A stretch of DNA of 64,000 nucleotides from Sepioteuthis lessoniana (lineage: Eukaryota; Mollusca; Cephalopoda; Myopsida; Loliginidae), in contig OY757915.1 in NCBI GenBank assembly GCA_963585895.1, forward strand, positions 90,104,532 through 90,168,531, in the 5' to 3' direction. The translations under genes were made by a program, and so were the position numbers. Position 1 is the stretch's first letter, and each line of letters starts with the position of its first letter. Shown here in pieces: positions 40,469 to 51,304 of the stretch. The notes under the pieces are model-generated. The model searched no databases. It saw only the letters and a list, made by a program, of their open reading frames with translations, and was not told the DNA's origin.

Positions 40469-40804
40469 AACCCAGCGTTCAATGCGTGCTGATAGTTGGG
40501 AGCGGGTGTTGTTAAAAATGGATGTTATGGGTTTGTGGTCTGTAAAGACAGTGAATGGAGCTCCAAAGATAGATATGTGAAAGTGTTCACACGCCCATGT
40601 GATGGCGAGTGCTTCACGTTCTGTTCGGGAGTATCTCTGTTCAACTGCGGATAGAGCTCGACTTGCAAATTGTACTATCCGTCCATTTTGTGACAGCTCG
40701 GCAGAAATGCCTACCGGACTGGCATCCGTATGTATTTCAGTGTGTTTGTTCGGATCAAAGTAGGCAAGTGAGCATGCTCTGCTCAGTGCCTCCTTACTGT
40801 TTTT
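40469..40804 (-). pseudogene. Ty3 element: RNase H region, frameshifted junction
   Basis: Open in the integrase frame (IHTDASPVGISAEL, then ITWACEHFH, FTDHKPITSI). It is separated from RT by two frame changes in A-runs (around 40801 and 40848), so RT and RNase H cannot be read as one chain in this copy. Confidence 0.85.
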
Positions 40805-41554
40805 TTAGACATTCAGTGTGGCGTTCAGTCCAGGACCATTGTGTGTTTTTTTTGTTAGTTGACGTAGTTCATGGGTGAGGGTTGTATAGTTTGGAATGAA
40901 TTCTGCCCCGCAGAAGTTAGTCAGCCCCAACAAGCTTCTGACTTCTGATGCATTTTTAGGGTCGGGTAATCCAAGGATTGCTTTTATTTTGAGGTCGCTT
41001 GGGCTGATGCCTTCATTACCGAAGGTGTGTCCAAGGAATTCCAGTGATCTCTTATTGTACTCACATTTGTTGCTATTTAGCGTGAGTCCTTTTTCGCGAA
41101 GTCGTCTGAATATCGCGTGGAGGTTTTGGTCGTGGTCTTGCTGGTCTGATCCGAAGCAAAGGATGTCGTCACTGATATTGATGGCTCCCTTGATCCCTGT
41201 AAGTGCTTGACTAATTTCTTCCTGGAATATCTCACTTGCGGAGTTGACACAAAAAAAAAGAAGTCTTTTATATCTGTACAGGCCCAGGTGTGTTGCAAAG
41301 GTGGTTATATATCGGGATTCTTCAGCTAGTTCCAATTGGTTGTAGCCTTGGTTAAGATCCAATTTGCTGAAAACATTAGCTCCTGATAGAATAGTTTTCA
41401 GTTCATTGAGTGTGAGGGTTGGGTGTCGTTTCCTTTTGAGAGCTTTGTTTGCCGCCCTCATGTCGATGCAAATCCTGATTTTATTTTGACCCTTTTTGGG
41501 TACTACAACAATAGGAGATACCCATGGGGTTGGTCCGTCTGCCTTTTCAATCAC
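40805..41554 (-). CDS. Ty3 element: reverse transcriptase (249 codons)
   Basis: RT motifs in order: TPWVSPIVVVPKK, RICIDMRAANKA, FSKLDLNQGYNQL, the palm motif NISDDIL (two catalytic Asp), and the thumb/connection LEFLGHTF. A T-run near 41255 seems to have added a residue (RLLFFCVNS). The upstream frame changes at 41551-41560. Confidence 0.92.
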   Translation of the reverse strand: MIEKADGPTPWVSPIVVVPKKGQNKIRICIDMRAANKALKRKRHPTLTLNELKTILSGANVFSKLDLNQGYNQLELAEESRYITTFATHLGLYRYKRLLFFCVNSASEIFQEEISQALTGIKGAINISDDILCFGSDQQDHDQNLHAIFRRLREKGLTLNSNKCEYNKRSLEFLGHTFGNEGISPSDLKIKAILGLPDPKNASEVRSLLGLTNFCGAEFIPNYTTLTHELRQLTKKTHNGPGLNATLNV

Positions 41555-42807
41555 TCCCAGTCCTTCCTTACGTGAAAGGGGACCCTGTGGTATCTCTGCG
41601 CGATGGGTGGTATGTTTTCATCTATGTGTAGGTGAACTTTTTTTTCTTTGAGTTTACCCAGACCATTGAATAGGTCTGCGTAGTCCTCTAGAAGTTTAAG
41701 AGTGGGGAGTGGGGTCTGTGCATCAGAGTTACTGATGTGGTTGACTGAATAAGTGTTTGCCGACAGTAGTTTGAGCCTTTTACATGTTTCCCAGCCAATA
41801 ATGGGTTTTTCTGGGTTCTTTATAACATGTATGTCCGCTTGGCAGGAGATGCCTCTAAACTTTAGAAGTGTGCTGAATTGACCTAGGAGTGGGGTGGCTT
41901 CCTTGACACCGAATCCAGATATTACGGTTTTTGTGGGTCGGAGGAGGGGCGTTGGTCTTAGGGATTTGTAATCTGCCTCAGACAAAATGTTTATGGTGGC
42001 GCCAGAGTCAGCTAACACATTGAACATTTGATGGCCATCACCAAAAGATAAGTCAAAGTAAGGAAGGTTTTTCACTTTACCTGTATGGAATACATATTCC
42101 GTGTCACTGCCGCTGTTTGAGTCTCGTTGATGGTCCTCAATGTAATTTACCGGTCGTTGACTGGTTTGAGCTTGTGGGCGTGGGAGGCGGTTTGCTCTTC
42201 GCCGTCTGTCCTCGTCATTTAGTTTTCTGAAACAGACAGAGGTGAAATGTCCCCATCTCCGGCAGTAGGCACACTGGTTCTGGAATGCAGGGCAGGATGT
42301 CGGTCCCCGTTCATGTGGGTATTTCCCATTGCAATTTCTGCACCGGTTTTGCTGGGGGCGTTTGCGTGGCCATTGTTGTTCATGCGTGACTTTGTTCGCT
42401 ACTGCATTAATGGATGTGGTAGGTTTTGTAGTAGAGTTGGCGTCTTCTAAGCGCATCTGTTCCATTTGTTTGGATATGGTTTCTGTCATTTTGGCATAGT
42501 TTATTAGATCGCCTAGGAGCATGTTTGGGTTCATCAGTCCCTTTTGGCGAACTTTTTCTGATAAACAGCCTGTTATTAGCTGGGATTTTATTTCTGCATT
42601 TCTGTCTGTGAAACGGCACATAGTTGCTGCCTCTTTTAATTCTCGATGAAAGTCCTCTATGTTTTGGGTGTTTTTTTTTTCGGAATATAAATCTGTTATA
42701 CTCAGTGTTGTTTTCTGGGTTGAAGTGGTTTTGCACAGCCAGGACGAACTTATCGAAGTGTGTTTGGTTTTTTTCTGGTGTGGTTTGTTCAGACGGTAGT
42801 TCGTCAA
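41551..42807 (-). CDS. Ty3 element: Gag-protease part (418 codons)
   Basis: A Gag region, a double zinc-knuckle-like Cys cluster (CRNCNGKYPH, then CAYCRRWGH with Cys), and an aspartic protease with ADSGATINIL. It stops at 41551 in a TGA where the RT frame should continue. About eight residues expected before RT are missing. The N-terminal Gag continues upstream in another frame to about 43000, broken at the A-run near 42670. Confidence 0.88.
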   Translation of the reverse strand: MTNYRLNKPHQKKTKHTSISSSWLCKTTSTQKTTLSITDLYSEKKNTQNIEDFHRELKEAATMCRFTDRNAEIKSQLITGCLSEKVRQKGLMNPNMLLGDLINYAKMTETISKQMEQMRLEDANSTTKPTTSINAVANKVTHEQQWPRKRPQQNRCRNCNGKYPHERGPTSCPAFQNQCAYCRRWGHFTSVCFRKLNDEDRRRRANRLPRPQAQTSQRPVNYIEDHQRDSNSGSDTEYVFHTGKVKNLPYFDLSFGDGHQMFNVLADSGATINILSEADYKSLRPTPLLRPTKTVISGFGVKEATPLLGQFSTLLKFRGISCQADIHVIKNPEKPIIGWETCKRLKLLSANTYSVNHISNSDAQTPLPTLKLLEDYADLFNGLGKLKEKKVHLHIDENIPPIAQRYHRVPFHVRKDWE

Positions 42808-43054
42808 TTATATCATTTACTTCTTCGCCAACAAAAGTTAAAATTATAGCTTTTTTCCGTTTATCGTCTTCTATGTTGTACGCAGTGAAGTAGTTTCTCA
42901 GTCTGTTGACATATTTTGTCCATTTTGCTGCTTTGTTTTTTGATTCGTGGTCAAATTCTGGGTAATGTGGTAAAGCGGCCGTGTTAGTTTTTTTTCGGCA
43001 CGTGGGCAGGTTTGTTCTTTTCTTTTTTTTTGGTTGTTATTGGTGAGTAAACGA

Positions 43055-43072
43055 CTCTTTCTTCGTCGCCAA
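43055..43072 (-). promoter_or_regulatory. Primer-binding site of the Ty3 element
   Basis: On minus, TTGGCGACGAAGAAAGAG directly follows the 5' LTR. The TGG start fits a tRNA 3' CCA. The tRNA is not identified. Confidence 0.65.
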
Positions 43073-43290
43073 TGTAAAGTCTTTATATCTGAGGTAATGG
43101 ATACTTGCTAGGTATGGACTATTACCAAGATGAATCGATAAGATGGATGATGATTAAAGACAGAGGGAAAACGAACATCTGCTGCCATGCCTGTTATATT
43201 CCTTTATTGACCAAATCCCCCGGATGTGGTAGGGGCCGTAACCCCTGTGGCATCAGAGGTTATTTCCCTTTTGTTAGTTAGGATATTACA
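43073..43290 (-). repeat. 5' LTR of the Ty3 element
   Basis: 218 bp, nearly identical to 38498-38715. Followed on plus by the ATGGG target duplication. Confidence 0.93.
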
Positions 43291-44340
43291 ATGGGTAATA
43301 ACAAAAACTTTTCAGAGTCTCACTTCAAAGCCTATGAACATATAATTAATGAATGGTTATGTGAAATTAACAAATTAAATTTAAAAATTGCGAACTCGAG
43401 CTGTAAGGTACTCTATTCAAAAGAAAGTGGCCTAAAACAAAATGAAATTGAAGAAAGCATTTATTCTTTGACGGTCACCTCTAAAATGCAAGATATGTTT
43501 CGAGAAACTTAATATTAGCAGTACTCCTACAAATGATAAAAAAAGATTCTACAACCGTAGAAAGTTCACAAAGGTATATAACTGGAAAAATATCACTAAA
43601 AAGATATCTGAATCTCCTCATTCCTCTAAAAATGTCCGAACTTTGAAAAATAAAAATAAATTCGCTGCAGATAAAAAAGTTCCTGTTTCTACTTTAGAAA
43701 ACTTTGCTACGAACGCACGCAAAAAAACAAAAACCATACTGCAAACTGTGTTATAGTGATAGTCGCAATATAGTCAGTATCCAAATGTTGCGTCCAGAAA
43801 AGCTAGGTGCAGAGAATTGAATCTTTGCCTTCTATGTTCTAGTGCACGACACAAAAACGAAAGCTGTTTAGGAAATTTTTAATAAGTTACCCTTTCTATG
43901 TGTTCAATGTAAAACGAATAGACATGTCACTCCCTTTATGCGAACACAAAACTAAGGAAGATAACTTCGCTACCTTTTCGATGGTATATACTTATTTGAA
44001 ATTACCAGAACCACCATATAATTTGCATATAGTCAGTGTTACGATAACCAAAGGCAAAGAAACAGCAAAGTTTAACTGTTCATTTGCAACTGGAAGTCAG
44101 AGATCTTATTTCTCTAAACGTGTCATTAATAAATTAGGTTCTAATGAAGCTGATCCTACTCCAGTAGAAATCAAAATAAAAACGTTTCAAAATTCTATGG
44201 TTAAAAAATTAAATAAAATTACTTTGGTAATCGAAGTGAACAAAGAAAAAAATTACCGTTACCTGCCTTAGTTGACGATGACTTCGACATTAAATTTAAG
44301 TTGGACAACTACAAAAATGCACCCTGACAGACCTAAACTA
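43291..44340 (+). pseudogene. BEL/Pao retrotransposon relic (Gag to protease)
   Basis: Broken plus-strand frames keep a Gag piece (43291-43512), a Cys/His cluster (LNLCLLCSSARHKNESC region near 43820) and an A17-type protease start (GSQRSYFSKRVINKLG, 43900-44271). In the protease the catalytic-site Asp appears as Ala (FATGSQRS). There are multiple stops, and no RT or integrase follows. The Ty3 element interrupted it: the Gag frame continues leftwards across ATGGG. Confidence 0.82.
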
Positions 44341-44385
44341 CAATTTAACCTTCACAAACAGTAATGAGGAAGTAATTCACGTTCT

Positions 44386-45065
44386 CGGTTTGGTTTGGTT
44401 TGTTGGGTTTTATGGCATATCAACCTTTGTAGGTTATTTAACGCCAAATCCATTTTTATGTAAATAATCAGTTCTATTTAAAACAATTCAGTTAAGCATA
44501 AGTACACAGTTTGTCAAAAACATTTCTATTTCAAACTATTCAAGCAGTTATATGTAACAATTCAGTTAATTGTAAATACAGTTTTAATGTCAAAAAACAG
44601 TTCTATTTCAAATAATTTAGTTAAGCATAAGTACACAGTTTGTCAAAAACATTTCTATTTCAAACTATTCAAGCAGTTATATGTAACAATTCAGTTAAGT
44701 GTAAACACAGTTTTAATGTTAAAAAACAGTTCTATTTCAAATAATTCAGTTAAGCATAATCACGTCGTTTAAATGTAAGTACGGTTTAATTATCAAAAAC
44801 ATTTCTATTTCAAGCTATTCAGTTTACTCAAACAATTCCCTTTAGCATAAGTACGCTGTTAGTTCTATTTAACCCATAGATAGGGCCCTGTCAGGTGCTA
44901 CCACTCCGGGCCAGAGTGGACCAGGGAGCAAAGGCAATGAAGGGGTACTCCGCATTCCCCAAAGCTCCAGCATTGCTGGAACCTAACCATCAGATTGTTT
45001 AGCGTCTGGCTTCCCAATAATCATTGTTTATAAGAAAAATCTCCGCCCGATGATTATTGTTTTTA
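44386..45065 (-). repeat. R1 copy with a foreign 5' junction
   Basis: Tail at left (GGTTTGTTGGGTTTTATGGC), three body units, and a head cut at CAGATTGTTTAG, where it joins CTTCCCAATAATCATTG. The same unusual junction occurs, inverted, at 51550-51625. Confidence 0.85.
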
Positions 45066-45150
45066 TAAATGGTTTCCTTATAATCATTATTTACAAGAAA
45101 AATAATTCATTATTCTTTTGAATTGAGCTACCATGACCAGAAATCCGGCA

Positions 45151-45530
45151 AGCACCGTGCGCAACATACGGAACTACTGGACAGCTGTTTCAACCTTATT
45201 TGGTCTAAATCAGTTGTGTATACCGTGATTTCCTCCACTGGAGATCGAACCAACGACCACAGAATGTAGAGCCGAAGCTCTACCACTGATTACTGGTCTA
45301 CATTGCACACAGGCGATGCTAAATTAATTAATCATGGTAAATGCGTGGCCAATTAACCTAATGTGTCAAGTAGTTACATCCGTACTCTTACAGGGGATAC
45401 GGTCACCCCCAAAGCTACGTCTTCCCAAGAGGACTGGAGATACGCATCTTCGTAATCATAATGGGCAAAAAATATATTCTTTTGAAGTTTGGAAATTTAA
45501 ATTCAGTACGAATAGTTACAACTTGCAGTG
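45151..45530 (-). mobile_element. tRNA-like SINE, another family
   Basis: On minus 45300-45225 reads TAATCAGTGGTAGAGCTTCG ... TTGGTTCGATCTCCAGTGG, a tRNA-like unit with A and B boxes. It is flanked on both sides by non-repetitive-looking text. Single copy in the window, so the element ends are uncertain. A genuine tRNA gene is unlikely because the acceptor stem does not close. Confidence 0.5.
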
Positions 45531-45870
45531 ATATGGCTTCCCTATTATTATTGTTTATTCCTAGATATCACCTTTTGATAACATCCTCTTTTCTTCATAA
45601 GGAATACGTTTCTTTTTACGTTAAAGTCTTCTAGTAGGTTCAGTAAGTATTTAACCTAACCACATCAAACCAATAACCATGCATTCTAAATTTGGTATCA
45701 TCAGATAGACAGAGAGACAGAGAGACAGACAAGATTTTGTCATTTACTAATATAGATGCTTTGCTGAGGGCTTTACTATGGAAATGCACTGAAAATCAAA
45801 AGTAAAACATTTTTGGCTCTTGGAAATTAAAGGAAGGGAAATTTTACTCAGAGAATATTGTTATTATGAG
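45531..45870. other. Nothing recognised
   Basis: AT-rich spacer with a short GACAGA run. Confidence 0.4.
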
Positions 45871-45876
45871 TATAAT

Positions 45877-46672
45877 CATCATCATCATCATCATCATCAT
45901 GTCGTGCCGCTAGCACGGATATCCCTGACCCTCTCTCGCCACTTTTCCCTATCGTTCATCGCCTCTGGCAGGTCTTCAGGCCTACATCCCGTATCCTCAC
46001 CTAGCTGCTGTATGTATGTTCGAGCTGGTCGTCCTGCTTTTGCTCGGCCATATGTGGGGGCCCATAGGAGTACATCACTTATGAGCTCGTCTCTGCTTCT
46101 CCAGCAGTGTCCTGCGTGTCTGGTTCGTCTAATTTGGATAGTTTTCGTGATGGGAGGCAGGTGGCCGTATAGTTGGTGCTTTGTGGGGTGTTGCCGCTTG
46201 GACTTGTTCAAGATTGCTCGCAACATTCTTGTATAATTGCCGTCTAGCTTCTTCTCCAGTCGTTTTGTTAGCGTCCAAGTGGTGCATCCATACAGCAGTA
46301 TCGACACGACCGCTGCCTGAATGAAACTGCGTTTCATTTTATCGGTCAGATCTGATTTCCATTTGATCGATAGCCCATCGATAGCTGTCAATGCCTTCGT
46401 TAGCCGTGTGTCGACGTCTTTTTCGGTTGATGAGACACTGCTTCCTAGGTTGGTGAATTTGTCTACCAGTTTCAGAGACGTTCCGTCTAGTGTGGAAATG
46501 TCGCCTGCTTGATTAAAGCACATGTATTCAGTTTTGTGTGCATTGACATGAAGGCCAATGCCTGCGGCGGCTCGTTCCAAACTACGCAGTAGTGTTTCGG
46601 CTTGGTTGGGCGTATTTGCCAGTATCGCCATGTCATCGGCGTAGTCGGCGTCGGTAATTGTTTTTGCGGGAA
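45877..46672 (-). mobile_element. Non-LTR retrotransposon copy d, best preserved
   Basis: A single open frame covers the whole fragment. It begins at KTITDADYADDMAILANTPN, so the RT palm motif YADD is intact, and runs through KLVDKFT, TTWTLTKRLEKKLDGNYTRM and RRTRHAGHCWRSRDEL to the C-terminus EKWRERVRDIRASGTT. It ends in (ATC)n on plus. The 5' four-fifths of a normal LINE (endonuclease, RT fingers) is missing. The 5' end matches that of copy b. Confidence 0.92.
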
Positions 46673-47065
46673 ACAGAAAATAACCAAATTTTACATAAAC
46701 TAGGCAAAGCGACAAAGACAAGAGGGTGAATTTGAAATGTCAACTTTTATTTTGCGAATTATTCAAATGAAAAGTGTTTGTTGGTCTGCCGGTTGACTAA
46801 GGTTGTAGCTTGAAGACCAGGTTATATTGATCGGAGTTGCCTGGTATGGCTGTTCTGCTTCAGGAGTCGACGTTGTTGATTTCTCCGGTGAAGTAGGCGT
46901 GATGATTGCGGAAATTGGTCCTGTTACAAATCTGGGAACGTCAGCGTGCAGATGGGCAGAGGGCGGTGCTACTGCTTATTCGGAGACATCGGCGAGTCAT
47001 CATCATCTCCACTCTCTCACCCTCCGGCTTTATTATCCATCGCTCCAGGGAGGGTCATCTAGACT
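46673..47065. other. Unassigned GC-moderate segment
   Basis: Richer in CG than its surroundings. Two overlapping plus-strand frames (46827-47291, 46906-47397) run on into LINE copy e and are not genes. It might be LTR material. No partner in the window. Confidence 0.35.
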
Positions 47066-47081
47066 TTACTCAGCGTCCACA

Positions 47082-47119
<38 letters not shown>

Positions 47120-47120
<1 letters not shown>

Positions 47121-47357
47121 TTATGTCGTGCCGCCAGCACGGATATCCCTGAACCTCTCTCGCCACTTCTCCATATCGTTCATAGCCTCTGGCAGGTCTT
47201 CAGGGCTACATCCCGTATCCTCACAGAGCTGCTGTATGTATGTTCGAGCTGGTCGTCCTGCATTTGCTCGGCCATATGTGGGGGTCCATAGGAGTACATC
47301 ACTTATGTCCCTGCTTTGTCCCTGTTTCTCCAGCAGTGTCCTGCCTGTCTGGTTCAT
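47120..47357 (-). mobile_element. Non-LTR retrotransposon fragment, copy e
   Basis: The 3'-most about 235 bp of the LINE (PTYGRANAGRPARTYIQQLC and the following C-terminus), adjoining (AT)n at its 3' end instead of (ATC)n. Confidence 0.88.
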
Positions 47358-47439
47358 GGTTCTTAGTAGCTCACTTGATGAGTTAATGGTAGTTTAAATT
47401 TTGTGTTATTATTTAATAGTGCTCCATATCAATGATAGA

Positions 47440-47442
47440 GCC

Positions 47443-47485
<43 letters not shown>

Positions 47486-47498
47486 GCACACACGCACG

Positions 47499-47549
<51 letters not shown>

Positions 47550-47560
47550 GTATGTATGTA
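47440..47560. repeat. (CA)n/(CT)n/(CA)n/(AT)n microsatellite
   Basis: Consecutive dinucleotide runs with a CACGCGCACACACGCA transition. Confidence 0.94.
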
Positions 47561-48340
47561 TTACATAGTAGTGTCTGGTTGGGACGCTGGGTTTCATGTT
47601 TTATGCAATCATCAGAGTGAGAGTTTTTTTGTTTTTTTTAAAAAAAAAGACCGATTAATAAAGCTAATTTTTTTTGAAGGGGGATTTTGTTTGTGTGTAT
47701 GTGTGCCTTAGTTCGTGTGCTTTTAAATGTTAGTGTTAGATATATTCGTATATCTGCGCATATATTGATATTACATTTTATATACACACATTTTTTGCTG
47801 TCGGTTGTTAGGAAGGCATGTGGTAAAGGAAGAGAGTGTGAAAAGGGAAGAGTGAGTGAGGAAGGGGAGGGAAAAGAATTGTTCAAAACAGCATATATCA
47901 TACAAAACATTTAATAGGTATGATCAATGGGTAATGCTTATCATATATATATATATATATATATAAAATTAACTTAAATCGCGAGTTGGAAATCTTCTAC
48001 TAAAGTTTCACCTTATCGGATCATCAGGAAGCCTAACTCCTAACTCCAATAATTGGTTCCACTTGTGTTGAGCACTTTTGTAATTGTAGCATTGTAGGAT
48101 TCGCGGAAGGTTTTTAGTTTTCTTTTGACCAACTGACTGCGTATCCCTTGATTTTTTTCAAGGGGTCGGACGAGGTTGGCCTTTTCTTTCTTTTTGACCT
48201 ATAATATTTTTTCTTTTTCCCCCGGACAGTGATTCGAGATACATTCTATATCTTGTTCCTGGCGTTTTTTTTTTTTTGCTTTTTTCTGGTACCGTGAATG
48301 CTGGTAGATATTAGATTAGTATATATATATATATATAAAG
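47561..48340. other. Intergenic, nothing firm
   Basis: Contains an (AT)n run at 47944-47966 and, at 47980-48030, words (AGTTTCACCTTATCGGATCA) like ends of fold-back transposons. 48100-48300 is unassigned. Confidence 0.35.
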
Positions 48341-48349
48341 GAAGAAAAG

Positions 48350-48592
48350 TTGGCGACCTTAGTCGAGGGTGACCCGAAGTTTCCCTTTTCAATAGCTAGG
48401 TGTAGAGGAGGGCGCTACTCCATTTCCTGGATTGCTCCTCTTTACCTTTGATCCTTACCTTATAATGCTGTGTTAAGCAAGGTGACATCAAGTACCATTT
48501 TTTGAGTGTTTGGTATAACTACGACCTGGGATTGAACCTCGGTCTCCCGGACCATTGGCAAATACACTACTTAATTGGTCAATAGCCCGGTA
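48350..48592 (-). mobile_element. SINE B copy
   Basis: TGGCGACCTTAGTCGAGGGT to TTGGTCAATAGCCCGG on plus. The B-box complement GGGATTGAACC is retained. Confidence 0.82.
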
Positions 48593-48599
48593 ATTACAA

Positions 48600-48608
48600 G
48601 TATATATA

Positions 48609-48647
<39 letters not shown>

Positions 48648-48692
48648 GATTTAAAGTCAATGCTAAAAGCCTCTTTAATTTATAAGATGATG

Positions 48693-48750
<58 letters not shown>

Positions 48751-48752
48751 TT
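48600..48752. repeat. (AT)n and (GT)n microsatellites
   Basis: Two AT runs and a GT run around 48605-48750. Confidence 0.93.
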
Positions 48753-49080
48753 GGCTTGGTTTGGTGACACATTGACCATTGCAGGTTGTCTAATGCAAAA
48801 TCTATTTTTATACATATAAACAGTTCTGTTTCGAACAATTCAGTTTTGCATGTCAAACACACTTTGAATGTCAAAACCTGTTCTATTTCAAACAATTCAG
48901 TTTAGTGTAAGTATGGTATTTTGTTTACTCATAGATGTAAAAACAGTTAATTTCAAACAATTCGGTTTCGCTTAATAACAGTTTCGTTCTATTTGACGCA
49001 TAGATAGGACCCTATCAGGTGCTACCTCTCATGGCCAGAGTGGACCTGGGAGCGATGGCAATAAAGGGGTACTCGAGCTG
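48753..49080 (-). repeat. R1 copy, head truncated
   Basis: Tail (CTTGGTTTGGTGACACATTG), body units with CAAACAATTCAGTTT, and the first part of the head to GGCAATAAAGGGGTACTC. Confidence 0.8.
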
Positions 49081-49082
49081 AT

Positions 49083-49315
49083 TGGGTTTCTTTGTTTAAT
49101 GATATATCAACCTTTGTAGGTTATTTAATGCCAAAGCCATTCTCCTAGAAGAACAGTAGTGGTACTATTTAACCCATAGCAGGGAGGATAAGGGCATTCA
49201 TATCTTTCCCAAGGGTATTTGCCCGAAAGTGAACGTAATAGCGCGACTGGAGTACGAACTCGCTTACTCCGATTTCGCAGTCCATCGCTTTAACCAATAC
49301 ACCACGAGGACACCC
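49083..49315 (-). mobile_element. SINE C copy
   Basis: R1-type tail (TTATTTAATGCCAAAGCC), core (CATATCTTTCCCAAGGGTAT), then the tRNA-like head complement with GGAGTACGAACTCGC. Confidence 0.85.
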
Positions 49316-49321
49316 TTCAAA

Positions 49322-49675
49322 CATACATGTATGTATGTATGTATGTATGTGTGTGAGAATACATGTGTGTGTGTATGCATGTGTGTGTGTATGTGTGTGT
49401 GTGTGTGTGTATGAGAATACATGTGTGTGTATATGTATGCGGGTGTATGGGTGTATGTGTGGGTGTGTGTGTGTATGAGAATACACGTGTATGTATGTGC
49501 GTGTAAGGGTGTATGTGTGTGTATGAGAATACATGTGTGTATGTATGTGTGTGTATGTGTGTGTGTGTATGAGAATACGTGTGTGTATGTGTATGTGTAT
49601 ATGTGTGTGTGTATGAGAAAACATGTGTCTATGTGTGTGTATCTGTGTCTGTATTCATGTATGTATGTTTATCAG
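49322..49675. repeat. (TGTA)n / (TG)n microsatellite, about 350 bp
   Basis: Alternating TG and TA steps with recurring GAGAATACATGTGTG. Both strands stay open by composition; no gene. Confidence 0.94.
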
Positions 49676-49689
49676 ACGACGGGTACATG

Positions 49690-49909
49690 AATTGTTTATG
49701 TTTCTTGAATTTTCATTAACCTTTGTACTCAGAGTTGTTTTATATTTCAAGTATAGAATTACGTTTTCTCAGCCAAAGGTCGCGTTGATTTTTTAGCCGA
49801 TTATTATATAAAGCAAATAAAATATCAGATCCTGCATTATTCGATTAATTGTCGACAATCTCTGTTGAAAGTTACAAGGAAGAAATCGAGTTTATCTTTT
49901 AAACAGGTT
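49690..49909 (+). promoter_or_regulatory. Gene B upstream region with TATA-like box
   Basis: TTATATAAAG at about 49804-49813 would place transcription start near 49835-49840, giving a short 5' leader. Alternatively TTTATCTTTTAAACAG at 49891-49906 is a splice acceptor and a 5' untranslated exon lies further upstream. The sequence does not decide between them. Confidence 0.4.
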
Positions 49910-50000
49910 ATGGCGACTTCCAGTGATTTTTACGACGAGGCGAACGAAAAACTTGGTAAAATTATTGAATTAGAATATGAAAAAAATATAGATAAATCAG
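49910..50000 (+). CDS. Gene B exon 1 (start codon)
   Basis: 91 nt: 30 codons plus one base of an Asp codon, donor G|GTATGT. An in-frame upstream stop (TAA in TTTTAAACAG lies in another frame) does not help; ATG 49910 is the first ATG after the acceptor-like site. Confidence 0.72.
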
Positions 50001-50108
50001 GTATGTGTATATCTATTTGTTTTTTTAAAATTCTCAATCAGGTTTATCGTTGTTGGTATGTCATCACTCTCTCTATCAGAAATTACATCCTGCCAGAGCC
50101 TTAAGTGT

Positions 50109-50164
<56 letters not shown>

Positions 50165-50545
50165 GGTAAAGTATATTTGAGAAAATCTAGAAAAAAATGC
50201 CCCCTAAGGCAAAGCAAAAAATGAGCATATTAAAAAATTTCAGCTATTTTTCTTGCAAAATACGGTACTTGTCCAGAACATTTCGTTAATGACAAATCTA
50301 CGGTTTATAATAGACTACTTTGTTTAATAGTATATCAACCTTCATGGTTTATTTAATGCGAAAGCCATACTTGTAGAGGAACTGGAGTGTAACCCGTAGC
50401 TGGGAGAATAGGGGCTTCATATCTTTCCCAAGGGTATTAGTCCAAAAGTAAATGTAAAAGCGTGGCAGGAGTTAGAACTTACTTATCACGGTCCAGAACT
50501 CCCGGCATAACGCCGCGGTAACTCTCCCCATGTCTGCAGTAAAGT

Positions 50546-50588
<43 letters not shown>

Positions 50589-50608
50589 AAAAAATTACAC
50601 ACACACAA

Positions 50609-50660
<52 letters not shown>

Positions 50661-51304
50661 AATTTTTTTGTTTTAGATCCAAAGAGAGAAAGAAATATTT
50701 TAAAATGAGTCGATTCTTGAAGAGATTTATATTTTTTTTCAGGATTTATTCATTTATTTATTTTGTTCTTATATACATGTATGTTTCCCGCTTGTTGCTT
50801 TCGTCAGAGAACATTTATGGCACAAGGCCATTTTAATGGGGTAATCAATGAGACTTGAAGCAACTAGTGTTTGCAGTTTGAATGATTTTCAGTTGGTTAT
50901 GAGTTTATATGAGGTCAATCCTCTATTTTTCTTAGAGTGTGTTTAATGAACAAAAAGCAAAAAGCAAGTGACATATCGGTCATTTAGAGAGGTAGGTAGA
51001 ATCTCATTTTAAAGAAATCTTCTCTCAGGATATGTTCACAAAACAAACTAAGATTGCTAAAATGGATATAGAACACTGACTTTCATGCTTCAAAAAACAA
51101 AATTTATACAGTTTTTTTCTTTACTATAATCATTATATTTATTTGTAACCTGGAAGCACTACATTAATATATATATATGGCTGAATGGTTAGAAGCTTGA
51201 CTTGACGTTTAAGTCAACCGGGTTTCGATCCCAGCTACGGGAAGCTAATGTCTTGCCACACTGATGAGTTCTGATAGAACGAAACAGATCTGTCAGTGGA
51301 TGAC

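Larger units (their letters stand above)
38498..43290 (-). mobile_element. Full-length Ty3/gypsy LTR retrotransposon, frame-broken
   Basis: 4793 bp with 5-bp target duplications ATGGG (38493-38497, 43291-43295). LTRs of 218 bp at 38498-38715 and 43073-43290 differ at only a handful of positions. The order on minus is LTR, primer site, gag-protease, RT, RNase H, integrase, polypurine tract, LTR, as in Ty3 elements. Frames are broken at several A-runs and at a small deletion before RT. It is inserted in a BEL/Pao relic in the intergenic region between genes A and B. Confidence 0.95.

Noticed and set aside
45225..45305. Considered as a functional tRNA gene
   Set aside because: A and B boxes are present but the acceptor stem does not close and no clean anticodon arm can be drawn. 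More likely a SINE head.
45820..46236. 138-codon plus-strand frame with His run
   Set aside because: Antisense shadow of the LINE C-terminus. The His run is the (ATC)n tail.
47980..48035. CTGATGA plus GTGAAAC words on the minus strand, considered as a third hammerhead
   Set aside because: No helix III or GTC cleavage triplet follows. The words fit the ends of fold-back transposons instead; the same holds for 62636-62680.
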